Of a stretch of 64,000 nucleotides of DNA, positions 47,701 through 59,700 are shown one piece after another (within the stretch, counting starts at the first letter, position 1; each line of letters opens with the position of its first letter). Made by a program: the position numbers and the translations under genes. The stretch covers positions 1,984,001 through 2,048,000 of the forward strand of contig JAPVLO010000322.1 in NCBI GenBank assembly GCA_027257055.1. The letters run 5' to 3'. A model generated the notes under the pieces. The model was not told the DNA's origin, searched no databases, and was given only the letters and a program-made list of their open reading frames with translations. This DNA is from Cephalopachus bancanus. Taxonomy: Eukaryota; Chordata; Mammalia; Primates; Tarsiidae.

Positions 47701-50700
47701 GATCCTTCCACCTCAACCTCCCGAGTAGCTAGAACCACAGGTGTGTGCCATCATGCCCAGCTAATTTTTTTATTTATTGTAGAGACAAGGTCTTGCCATG
47801 TTGCCCAGGCTGGTCTCAAACTGGTGGGCTCAGGCAATCTTCTCACCTCTGCCTCCCAAAGTGCTGGGATTACAGGTGTGAGCCACCACACCTGTCTTTT
47901 TTTTTTTTTTGAGTCAGAGACTTACTCTGTCACCTAGGTTGGAGTTCAGTGGCATGATCATGCAGTGGCACAAAGTAGCTGGGACTACAGATGCTCGCCA
48001 CCATGCATGGCTAATTTTTAATTTTCTTGTAGATACAAGAGCTTGCTATGTTGCCTAGGCTGGTCTTGAACTCTTGGGTTTAAGCAATTCTTTTGCCACT
48101 GCCTCCCTAAGTGCTTGGATTACAGGCTTGAGCCACCATACCTGGCCCTCTGGAACTGCTTCATTTTGAAAAACAGAAACTCTATACCCATTGAACAACT
48201 TTTACCCCTCCCAGCTCTCCTGGCAACCACCACCATTCTACCTTCTGTTTCAAAGAGTTTTACTACTTTAGATGCCTCATATAAGTGGAATCATGCAGTA
48301 TTTGTCTTTTGGTGACACCTACTTATTTCACTTGGCATAATGTCATCAAGATTCATTCATTCATATTGTAGCATATTACAGAATTTCCTTTGTTTTAAGG
48401 ACTCAATACTATTCCATTGTATGTATACTACCACATTTTCTTTATCCATTTATCCACTAAGGGATATTTAGGTTGCTTCTACTTCTTGGCTATTGTGAAC
48501 AATGCTGCAACAAACATGAATAAGCAAATATCTCAAGATCTGTTATCTATTCTTTTGACTATACAAGAAGGGACCCCCCAAAAATGAATTTATTTTTAAA
48601 AAAAATTGTTTATTCTTACATGTTTAAACTTCAGTCACCTTCAAAGTACTCTCTGTTTGATGCAATACACCTATCAAGACACTTTTTACACTGCTCAAAA
48701 CAGTCTTAGGGCCGGGCGTGGTGGCTCAAGCCTATAATCCTAGCACTTTGGGAGGCTGAGATGATAGGATTGCCTGAGTCCAGGGGTTTAAGACCAACCT
48801 GGGCAATGTGGTGAGACCTCGTCTCTACAGTAAATAAAAAAATTAGCCAGGCATGGTGGCGCATGTCCTTAGTTCCAGCTACTTGTAAAGCTAAGGCAGA
48901 AAGATTGCCTGAGCCCAGCAGGTTGAGGCTGCAGTGGCTGTGAGTGTGCCACTGCACTCCAGCCTGGCTGATAGAGTGAGACTCCAACTCAAAAAAAAAA
49001 ATTTTTTTTTGAACTCATCAATTTTATGCTTTTTAGTGCTTCTGCCGTTCTTTATTTTACTTCCACATTGGCAGAATGTTTCCCTCTGAGGACTTTTTTC
49101 ATCTGGGGAAACAAAAAAAGTCACTCAGGGTGAGATGGGGTGAGTAGGGAGGGTAGGTCATGGGGGTCATGCTGTCTTTGGTTAAAAACTTCTGAACACT
49201 CAGTGTGGTGTGGGCAGGTGCGTTGTCATGGTGGAAGAACCAGTCACCCGTTTGCCACACCTTGGGATCCTTCTTCTGCAAATCATGACATAACCTTCTC
49301 AAAACTTCCAGATAGAAACTTTGGTTGACCATTTGATCTGGAGGAACAGATTCCAAGTGTACTACAGGGGCCAGCACTCCAAAAGATAACTCCTTTTTTT
49401 TTTGTTTGTTTCCCCCTTGTATACCCAGAAGTGGAATTGCTAGATCATACAGTAATTCTATTTTTAATTTTTTGAGGAAACTTCCTACTGTTTTCCGTAG
49501 CAGCTGCATTATTTTGCATTCCTACAAATAGTGCACAAGGGTTCCATTTTCTCTACATTCTTGCCAACATTTGTAATTTTTTGGTAGTGGTCATCAAAGG
49601 GTATGAGGTGGTATCTCATTGTGGTTTTTATTTGCATTTCCCTGATAATTAGTGATGTTAAGATCTTTTCATATGCTTGTTGGCTATTTGTATATCTTTT
49701 TTCGAGAAGCATCTGTTTGTATCCTTTGCCCATTTTAAATTGAGTTGTTGCTGGGCATGGTGGCTCATGCCTGTAATCCCAGCACTTTGGGAGGCCGAAG
49801 CAAGAAGATTGCCTGAGCTCAGGCATTCGAGACCAGCCTGGGCAACATGGCAAGACTTTGTGTCTACAATAAATAAACAAAAATATTAGCCAGGCATGTG
49901 GCGTGCACCTTTAGTCCCAGCTGCTTGGAAGACTGAAGTGGAAGGATTGCCTAAGCCCAGCAGGTCGAGGCTGCAGTAGCTGTGATCATGCCACTGCATT
50001 CCAGTCTGGGTGACAGAGTGAGACCCTGGCTCAAAAAAAAAGAAAAAGAAAAAAGCCACTGGAATTGTGATAGGGATTACATTGGATCTGTGGATTGCTT
50101 TTGGTAATACAGACATTTTAACAATATTAAGTGTTCTATTCCATGAACACAGGATACCTTTCCATTTATTTATATCTTCTTTATTTTTTCAGCAATGTTT
50201 TATAGTTTTCTGTGTACAAGTCTTTGTCTCTTTTGTGAAGTTTATTTCAAAGTATTTTTTTTATTTTTGATGCTATTATAAATGAGATAATTTTTCTCAA
50301 TTTTCCTTTTGAATTGTTCATTGTTAAGGTATAGAAACACAACAGACTTTTGTGCATTAGTTTTGTATTCTACAATTTTGCTGTATTTGTTAATTCTAAA
50401 AGATTTTTTGTTGTTGCTGAATCTTTAGGGTTTTCTATATATAGGCTTATGTCATCTGCAAACAGAGATACACTTGCTTCTTCCTTTCCAATTTTTTTTC
50501 TTGCCTAATTGCTTTGGGCTAGAACTTCTAGCATTATTTATTTTTCTTGCCTAATTGCTCTGGCTAGAACTTCCAGTATTATTTCTTTATCTTGTCTAAT
50601 TGCTCTGGCTAAAACTTCCAGTATTAGTTCTTTTTTTTGTTTGTTTTTTTGTTTTTTGTTTTTGCCTGATTGTTCTGGCTAGTTCTTTGAGTATTATGAT

Positions 50701-53700
50701 GCATATGAGTGGTATGAATGGGCATCCTTGCCTTGTTCCTGATGTTAGCGGGAAATCTTCCAGTCTTTCACCACTGAGTATAATGTTCACTGTGAGCTTT
50801 TCATATATGACCTTTAATATGTTGGGTAATTTTCTCTTATTTCTAGTTTGTTGAGTGTATTACTTCCTGACCAGACCTTTAGAATAGTTAAGTGGCAAGT
50901 CTCCCTGCCTTTAAATGCCCTCTTATGTCTCCAAGCAACAGCAAGTGCAGAAAGAACCAATAACCATGAGGAAAGTTGGGGTAAGGGCGGAGGCAGGCAA
51001 GCAGCAGGAGGCCTGGTGCTTTTCCCCCTAGGAGACAATGGAGAGAACTGTTGAAGGTAGAGGGTCCTGGCTTCCCTCTGGTTTCCCAAAGACCCTGCCT
51101 CTTTGGCCACGCCCCCAGGCCTCTAGCCCAATTCCACGGCCCATTAGACCACGCCCCCAGGCCCTAGCTCTACCTCTAGCCCCGCATCGCGCGCCCTTCC
51201 AGCCTGATCCTCTGAACCCCCATCCCTGCCCTGCAATGGGTCCAGGTGGAGAATCCTACATTACTTACTTTCAGCGCCCTGGGAGGAAGATGAGATCCGC
51301 AGGGACCGAGTGGAGCCCCAGAGCGTGTCCTTGTCATGGCGAGAACCCAACCCTGCTGGAGGCCCTGGGGCCAATGGCACTGAGTACGAGATCCGATACT
51401 ATGAGAAGGTGAGTGGGGATCTGGGAGGGACCTGCAGTCTGCCCCTCTTCCTGTGGGCTTCCTCTTCACACTCTCCTCTCAGCAAAAGCCCTTCTTACTT
51501 CCTTTGTAAGCGTAACCACTGGTCTCTTAGGTGGCTTTCCAGGCTTCAGTTTCTCCCTTTTTCCTCTCTCTCTACATCCAGACTCTTGTTCTTCCTCTTC
51601 TGCCTCAAGTCTGCCTCCATCAATCAGATCATATCCATTGTCACCACTTTACCGAGTGTTTCTGTTGACAAAGAGCTTTCTCTGCGGCCTGGTCCAGATT
51701 TTGTGTGGCGGAATCTTATACACCATTAATAGAACCCTTTTCCAGAAAAAGGACACAGAAATATCATATTGCTTCTAATTTTACAAAAATATGTGACTAT
51801 GAGAACACATTGCTAGATCTGGTGGTGTGCTGGTAAATGTTTAACAACCAGCTTTCCAGAACAATACGTGTATAAGTTATTATACACGTATAAGTGTAGC
51901 ACATCATTTATAATCATAATAAAATATATACAATACTCTGTATTGTAAACTCCATAAAGCCAGTTGATGCCCATAGGATATGTTTGCTGATTTTTGCTGA
52001 CCTCTTGTATCTCTTGTCAATCTGTGGTTGCAGTTCAGCCCTGATTTGACAAATGGAGTTATATCCTAGTCTGCTATCTCTTTCCCCATAAGTGTATTAT
52101 CTTTAAATCTGATATGGAATCTACCATTAAAACTATTTCTTACCTTAGTACAAATTATATTCATTGAAAGGAAACCTCTCTCAGCTTCTGCATACATGTG
52201 TCAGAACTTCACTCCTCAATGACACCAGGGATTTCTTTGCTGAATCAGATAATAGTATTTGAATACTAGAAGTCTGTTGGGAACTGTGAGTGTCGGAGGT
52301 GAACAGCAAGGAGGAGAGAGCCCTAAGTCACTACTGGGTGTATGACTTGGGCAACCCAGAATATAGGATGACACTGGCTGAGGAGAACCCCTGAGGGGAG
52401 GAACATGCTTAGGGCAAGATGGCGAGCTTAGTTTTGCTCATGTAGCATTCAGGGGGCCTGTGGGACACTCGGGTGGACTTCTAAATCTCAAGGGGAAGAG
52501 GCTGGGGCTAAGGAGAGAGAGTTGGGGGCTTTCAGCATAGAGATGGTAGGCAAGGTGTTGAATCCAGGGGACTGGAAGAGATGACTAGCAGGGGAACATA
52601 ACTGAGAAGAGTAGCCAGGACAGAGCCATGGGGAACCTTGGTATTTAGGAGACAGCAGTAAAGAACACTGGAAAGGAGTTGGGTGTGCAGCACGTGCTTG
52701 GAAAGGACTCGCTGAACTGATGCCTGGGGTCAGAGCATAGACAAAAGTCCCAAGGCTAAGCAGGGCGGATGCTCCCAGGCCCTTAGTCAGGGCGTCAGGC
52801 ACAAAAGCCCTCAAAAATAGAAGCAAGTACAAAGGGGCTATATCTAAAAGGCTTCAGGGAACTCTCATGAGCCCACTGACTAGAAGTACTGTTGGGCCAC
52901 TAGGCCTGGAGAGATGTTCTGTGGCTCTTCTCTGCAACCCTAGTGCTTCTAGATTTTGTGTATGTGTGTATTTTTTTTTTGAGTCTCATTCTGTCACCCA
53001 GACTGGAGTGCAGTGGCACACTCACAGCCACCTCAGCCTTGACGTACTGGGCTCAGGTGAGCCTTCCGCTTCAGCCTTCCGAGTAGCTGAAACCACAGGC
53101 ATGCGCCACCATGCCTGGCTAATTATTTATTTATTGTAGAGATGAGGTCTCACCATGTTGCTCAGGCTGGTCTCGAACCCCTGAGCTCAGGCAATCCTCT
53201 CGCCTCCGCCTCCTAAAGTGCTAGGATTACAGGTGTGAGCCACTGCGCCCAGTGCAACCCCAGTGCTTTTTGTGTTGACTCCTCTCTGTACACCCATCCA
53301 GCCTGTCTGCAGAGGGGCTTGCTCACAACACATTGTGGCTGGTCAGGTTGGCTGCCTTGTTCCTTCCTCCTCCCTGCCCCTCGCCTGCCCTGCCTCATAG
53401 GACCTGAAGCCATCGCTTCTCTGTCTTTTAGTGGATTCTTCAAATGCCTGGAAGGGATATTTTGATTGGCCTAGCTTGGGTCAAAATCTGCCATGGCCAA
53501 AGAACTGAGGCCAAGGAAGTCAGGGGGGAGTGTGTCCTTTGTGGCCTGTGAATGTGCTAGGGGCTCTAATAAGGTGTGGGTAGAGACAAAATGATGGGAA
53601 GAGCATCTAGAGAGGCCATTTCAGATGTGTTGGGTTGGAATGGAGGCAGCATGATGTCCAGCAAAAGGCCAGGGTCTGCAGGGATCCAGAAAGTGCCACC

Positions 53701-56700
53701 CTAACCTTTTCTTGATGTGAAACTTGCCTATAAAAAGTAGATGATAGCCAGGCACAGTGACTCAAGCCTATAATCCCAGCACTATGGGAGGCCGAGGTGA
53801 GAGGATTGCCTGAGTCCAGGGGTTTGTGACCAGCCTGGGCAACTTGGTGAGACCTTGTCTCTACAATAAATTAAAAAAAAAAATTAGCTGGGCATGGTGG
53901 CATACTCCTGTAGTTCCAGCTACTTGGAAGACTGAGGCAGAAGGATTGCCTGAATCTAGCAGGTCAAGGCTGCAGTGGCTGTGAGCGTGTCACTGCCCTC
54001 CGGAAAAAAAAAAAAAAGGAGATGGCGACAGGAAAAAAAAAAAAAAAGAAGATGGCAATGGCAATGCTGACTCTACAGGGCTGTTGTGAGGGTCATAGCA
54101 AAGAGCTTGTAAAGAATCTAGCCAGTAGCTGGACATGAGTTGATGCTTATCAATGAGAGCTGTTGTTGTTCACACGCTCCAGCTGGGGACCTTGGGTGAG
54201 GTTGGAACTAGGTTTCCTTGTCTGTACAAACAAACAAACAAATAAGATAATACTTCCTGGCCTTCATGCCCTACAAAATGGTTGTGATCAGATGCCAAAG
54301 GGAAAGAAAAGCCTTGTGAAGCATCAGGGGATGTCAGGGTCTTATTTTTTATTCTGTCCTCTGAAGCGTCAGGCTCACTAGGGCACTGGCCCAGTTCAAC
54401 CTGGATTGCCAGACCCTGATGGCCATCATCCTGTCATCTCCCAGGAGGATCTAGTGTCTTCTCTAAGGTTTCTATTACTCAGAGGGGGTGCTGTTCTCAG
54501 CTGTGAGTACCACCAAGTGTGGGGAAGGAGCTTGTGGAGAGAGGGGCTGAAGAGTCAATGGGAAAGATCTCTGGGATCCCTCAAGATAATCGGGTTTGGG
54601 TTTTCCCATTCAACCTACATTCACTGAAAGGTACTTTTTCCACCTCCCTGTTTGTTTTCTCCCATTGTTCGCTCAGTAAAGTGGATCTGACCTGGGTCTG
54701 GGCCTTACTTCTTGATCTGTCGCCAGGGTCAGAGTGAGCAGACTTACTCCACGGTGAAGACAGGGTCACCCGCGGTCACCGTCACCAACCTGAAGCCAGC
54801 TACTCGCTACGTCTTTCAGATTCGGGCAGCTTCCCCGGGGCCCTCCTGGGAGGCCCAGAGCTTCAACCCCAGCATTGAAGTGCAGACCCCGGGGGAGGGT
54901 AAGTAGTGCGTGTGAGCAGACAGGGACCTGGGCAGAGAGGACCCAGCACAGGGCTGAGGCAGGGAGGCAAATGGAGGGGGAGAATCGCCAGTGCAATTAA
55001 TAGAGCCTGTGGAATGGTTGAATGACAGCCTGATTAATTAATTTGGAACTGAGAAATACGTATTCACTGACATGAGCTAGATTGAGTACCTGTCATGCAG
55101 GAGCTCAGGAGAGGGGTTCGTGAACAACTGTGACCCAGATCTCAGCCAGATAGAGACCCAAACATGAGACACTGACCCTTTCCCCGCTAGGCCTTAGAGT
55201 GTGATGCCGACTTCACTGAAGGTTGAGGGACATGAAGGGTGTTGCACTGCAGCAATAAAAACCAAATAAGAATTGTACACTTTAAACGGATGAATTGTAT
55301 GGTATGTGAATGATATCTCAATAAAGCTGTTGTCAAAACAAAAGCTGAACATTAAATATCCTGATCTGAAAGCATCTCCGGCTTCTCCACAGTATCGTAC
55401 TTCCCTCCCACCCCACTTCCCTCTCTGGTTCCTCTTCTCCTCACCCACCCCCAGATTCCCTGACGGGTGCCGAGCAGTTTAGCTGTTTTGTTGTTCTGCC
55501 TGCTGCTAACCCGGCCCCCAGGATCTCACCTCTATCTATCCTGAGCAGCTCATGAAAGTATTTTCCTGAACAAAGGCATTTCCCCCTAAGAGGCATCCTG
55601 GCACCAGCTGTCAAGATAATAATTCTTTCCAACCTGCTACATGACTCTAATCCAAGATAGGAAGAGCTCGGAGCCCAAAGGGATGTGGAGATAAAATGGT
55701 GAGGGAGTCTGAGTTCTGGGAAGGAAGACCACACTTTTTGCTTGAATGCCTGTCTGTGTCAGACCTTGGCCAGGTGCTGGAGAGAGGAGATTAGAGTGAG
55801 GTCTTGAAGGCTAGGGAACATTTGAATCCATGGAGATGAGCAGGGAAGGCGTTTTGGGTAGAGGAAGCCAACTGGGTGAAGGCTTTCGGGTTTGGCTGTA
55901 TTAGACACGGTGAGGGCAGGAGGGGGGAGCTGTCGGCTGAGAAGTGCTGCCGCTCTTCACTCATTGGGGTCTCTCAGTTAGTAGAGATCACTCAGATGCC
56001 CAGCCTCCCTTGCCATGCCTAGTCAGGGAGAAAGGTTCTCCTGATCTGCAGAGTACATTGTCCAGTGAGCTGTGACCCCCAAGTCAGGATCTTGATGAGA
56101 AGTCATGCTTCACCACTATGGTAGTTATCTAATGCTGTGTAACAAATTATTCCAAAAGCAAGCAGCTGAAAACAACAAGCATTTGTCATCTCATAGTTTC
56201 TGTGGACAGGAATTTGCATGCTGCTTAGCTAGGCACCACTGACTCAGGGCCTCTCCCAAGGCTTCAGTCAAGGTGTCCTCTGGGACTGTGGTCATCTCCA
56301 CCATAGTTGAGGGAGTACACCTTTCTCCACAGGTTCTTGCTGGCTATTGCTGGAGGCATGCTGTTCTATGCCCCGTGGGCTTTGCCTTAGGGCTCCTCAG
56401 CATAGCAGCTAGATACTTTCAGAGACTGTGAACCAGTGAGACAGTGAGAGAGCACCCAAGACAGAAGCCACCTCATCCTGGTTATGCTACCCCATCCCTT
56501 ATGCCATCTTCTGTTCATTAGAAGTAAATCATTAGGTCCAACCCACTGTCCAGGGGAGCAGAGACCAGGAGGTGGGGATTTGTGAGACCTGGGCCCTGTT
56601 CACCTTGCTCTGTGACATTCTTAAGACTACCCTCTGGATCTTACCTCATCTCCCAGGCTCTCAGCCCCTCTTGGCCCCACAACCATCTTTGTCTAGCCAC

Positions 56701-59700
56701 TGCAGATGGTCTCATCAGAAATCATCCCCAGCTGCTGGCCCTTATTCCCTGGGTGCCTTGCTGCTCCCACTCCACTAGCACAGCCCCCGGCTTGGGCTGT
56801 GCTCTTTTTCCTGTCCCATGCTAAGGCTGCCTGCAGAGGTTTACCTTTCCAGTCTCAGTTCAGTCTTTGGGACCACTCAGCACTTTCCTACTTAATAATT
56901 ACTCCAAACTTTCACCTCTCTCAAGCGCCTCCCCTCCATTCTCACTCCCACCTTAGCAGATACCCTTGTTCCTTTTCTTTGGGCAGGAACTCTCTCCACT
57001 ACTCCCTGACTCCCTGTCACCCACAGGATGAAGTTTATACTTCTTAGCTTAGCCCTCCAGGTTCAAGGCCCTCCAGGTTCTGTCTTCCCCAGTTCCCTCC
57101 ATTCTTCCACCCTCCAGCTTTCTATCTTGTCATTCTCTGCCTTTATGCAGTCTGTTTATCTGGGTGGGTAGCACTTGCATGTGCCAGCTACTGTCTACTG
57201 TAGTAACTGTGACACTTCCCAGCTACTGGGAGGACTGAGGTAAGAGGATCACTTAAGCCTAGGAGTTAGGGCCTACATTGAGATGTGATTGTGCCACTGT
57301 GTTCCAGCCTGGGCAACAGAGTAAGACTCTGTTTCTTAAAAACAAAACAAAACAAAAAGACACACGCATTTCAATCTTCCAAGTCTAATTCAGGTGACAC
57401 CTTTTCTGTGAACCTTCCTTATTGTGCCACTGCTCAGCTCTGCTCGTTTTTCTGTTAAGATTTTTGCTACTTGTGTTTCTGTCTCCCCACAAATCTATCT
57501 GTCCTCCAGGACAGGGGCTCTGGCTCAATCATCACTGTCTCGTCAGTACTGGTGCCAACTTGGCACATATGTTGGAAGGAGGGAGAGATGGATGAATGGA
57601 TGAATGGGTAGGACTGAGAGCCTAGGGTCCTCTGGGCCTATCTCTTGGAAAAATAGTTCAAAGCAGAGGCTTTAGAGTCAGGCATAGGCTTTTGGAATCA
57701 GGTTTAAGTCTTAGTTCACTTATTAGCTATGTGACCTTGGGAAAACTACGTAACTTCTCAACCTCAGTTTCCTCAGCTGTGAAATGGAGACAATAACATC
57801 TTACTGAAATGTTGTGCTGATGAAATAAGACAATATAGTTGAGGCACATAGCCCAGTGTCTTGGAAGGAGTAAATGTGCATTTAATGTTAGCTCTCTTTA
57901 TTGTTGATGAATGGGCTAGATAGTGGGTAGGGGGCTCAGAGCAGAGGCTGTTCCTCCTGCAGAGTGACTTTAGGTCTCTCTCATTGTTCATCTGAAAGTC
58001 ACAAAGGAAGGCCTGGCCCTGCCTGTCTGGATTTCTGCTCCTCTCTCTCAGAGTGGCTGCAGCAAAAGTGCCCTGCCCTGGAAGCAAAGGAAGCTCTTGG
58101 GACTCATAGTGCCACTGTGGATAGTGGAGCTGCCTTGGTCCCTGTGCTTCTGGGAGGCAGTGCTAAGCACAGAGGTGCCTTGGGAATCCTACTATCGGGT
58201 GAGCACAGAAGTCCGTCCTGGGGCTTGCCCTGGTTCTCTGCCTTCCTCAACCTCATGGTTTTCCTCCCAGCTGCCTCAGGGTCCAGAGACCAGAGCCCCG
58301 CAGTTGTCGTCACCGTAGTGACCATCTCGGCCCTCCTCGTCCTGGGCTCCGTGATGAGTGTGCTGGCCATTTGGAGGAGGTAGGTGGCTGTCCCAGCCTG
58401 GTGACCCCTGGCAGGTCACATCCCTGTACACATTAACATGTGCTCACAGGCACCTCTATCTGCACCTGCTTTGCACACACACAGATGTGCACACGTGAGC
58501 ACACTGCTGCACAGATGTGGGCATGGATAGCCCCACCCCTCCCCCACTGCCTGCTCACACAGCAGCCAGCACTGCAGCTGGCCCAGCGCTCGGATGAAGG
58601 GGATTTAGCTCCTTAACTCATTAAATGTCAGAAGGCATCACTGGGGACAGAATCAAGCTCCAGCTGCTCCAGTGTGATTAGGATTCTCCTGAGGTGCTCA
58701 GAGACCCCCAGACCCTGCGCCCAAGGGATCTTGAGGCCCTTGAACAAAAGGCAAAGGAAAGAAAGGCAAAACTGTGTGTATATGTGTGTGTGGGAGGAGG
58801 GAGGACAGGGAGGGGAATTCATAATTCAGAAACCCCCACCAGAAAGAAGCTTACAGCAGAGTGGGCTGAGAAAGGGGATAGGGGGAGGGGAAAGATGGAG
58901 AGCTGGAGTCTGCTTGAGTCTGGTTGAGAGAAAATTCCAGTCATTTTGCACACGGCAGAGGCCTTCTGGCATACAGCCCTCCTTCTCCCCAGGGCCACGC
59001 TCTGCTGCAGCCAGAGGCACTGCAGGTGGGTACTAGGCTGGGCTGAGGTCAGCAGATGAGAGGTTGGAAAGTCTGCGTGAGATGGGCTGGAGTTGGGAAG
59101 CAGAGGAGAGGGAGGGGTGGGCCAAGGAGCTGTGTCTCAGTATGCCTTAGCATCCTGGAACTGCCTGTGGGCTGGAGGGATAGTGGGCATCCATTTGGCC
59201 CTGGCTGCTTGCTTGACCTTGAATGAGGCACTGAAAGTGACTGAGGAGGAGAGGACATTGTCCGACCGGGCTGGAAGCCAGTTTTACCCAGGCCAGGTGA
59301 ATCAGGAAGGCAGGACAAGAGTAGGGAGCTCCTTCCTTACAGAGCTTAAAGGTCTGTGTGGCAGATCTGTTGGAAAGCATGGGTGGGCGGATGCTGGGAG
59401 CACTCTCTCCTGGTTTTGAGCATTGGGGCTCTGAGAGGCAGAAGGAGGAGAGGGGAGACAAGTGGGCCAGGAGTATCTCTTCCCGGCAGACGCTCTGTGG
59501 GACAGTCTAGGAGTGCCTCAGAGACAGGTGTACAGAGCAGGCTGAGCAAGCCAGGGGTGGGTTTCAATCCTTGCTTACAACCCAGCTGCACTGAAATAGA
59601 TTCAGCCTGGCCTGGTGCTGAGGGCAGAGGCATTCTCCACCAGCTTGCGAGTCCCAGCCTAGTGGATTGTCTATAAGACCTTCCACACCATCCCTCACTC

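Larger units (their letters stand above)
48160..50870 (-). mobile_element. L1 3' half in antisense, host of nested insertions
   Basis: The plus strand reads complementary L1 from its 3' part (AACAATGCTGCAACAAACAT, CCCAGAAGTGGAATTGCTAG) to the reverse transcriptase. There the minus strand encodes [18 protein letters not shown] at about 50770-50720. It is interrupted by a mariner (48564-49419) and a SINE (49749-50056). It is dead by truncation and mutations. Confidence 0.85.
54899..58270. other. EPHA10 intron 7
   Basis: Contains an old repeat at 56110-56530, L2-like sequence at about 56900-57140 and 57365-57600, a partial SINE at 57188-57360 and a sense MIR at 57640-57900. No further exon was recognised. 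Confidence 0.6.

Noticed and set aside
57964..58383. Open frame extending 5' of the EPHA10 transmembrane exon
   Set aside because: The acceptor at 58269-58270 and the phase fit define the exon; the upstream frame is open by chance and has no domain similarity.
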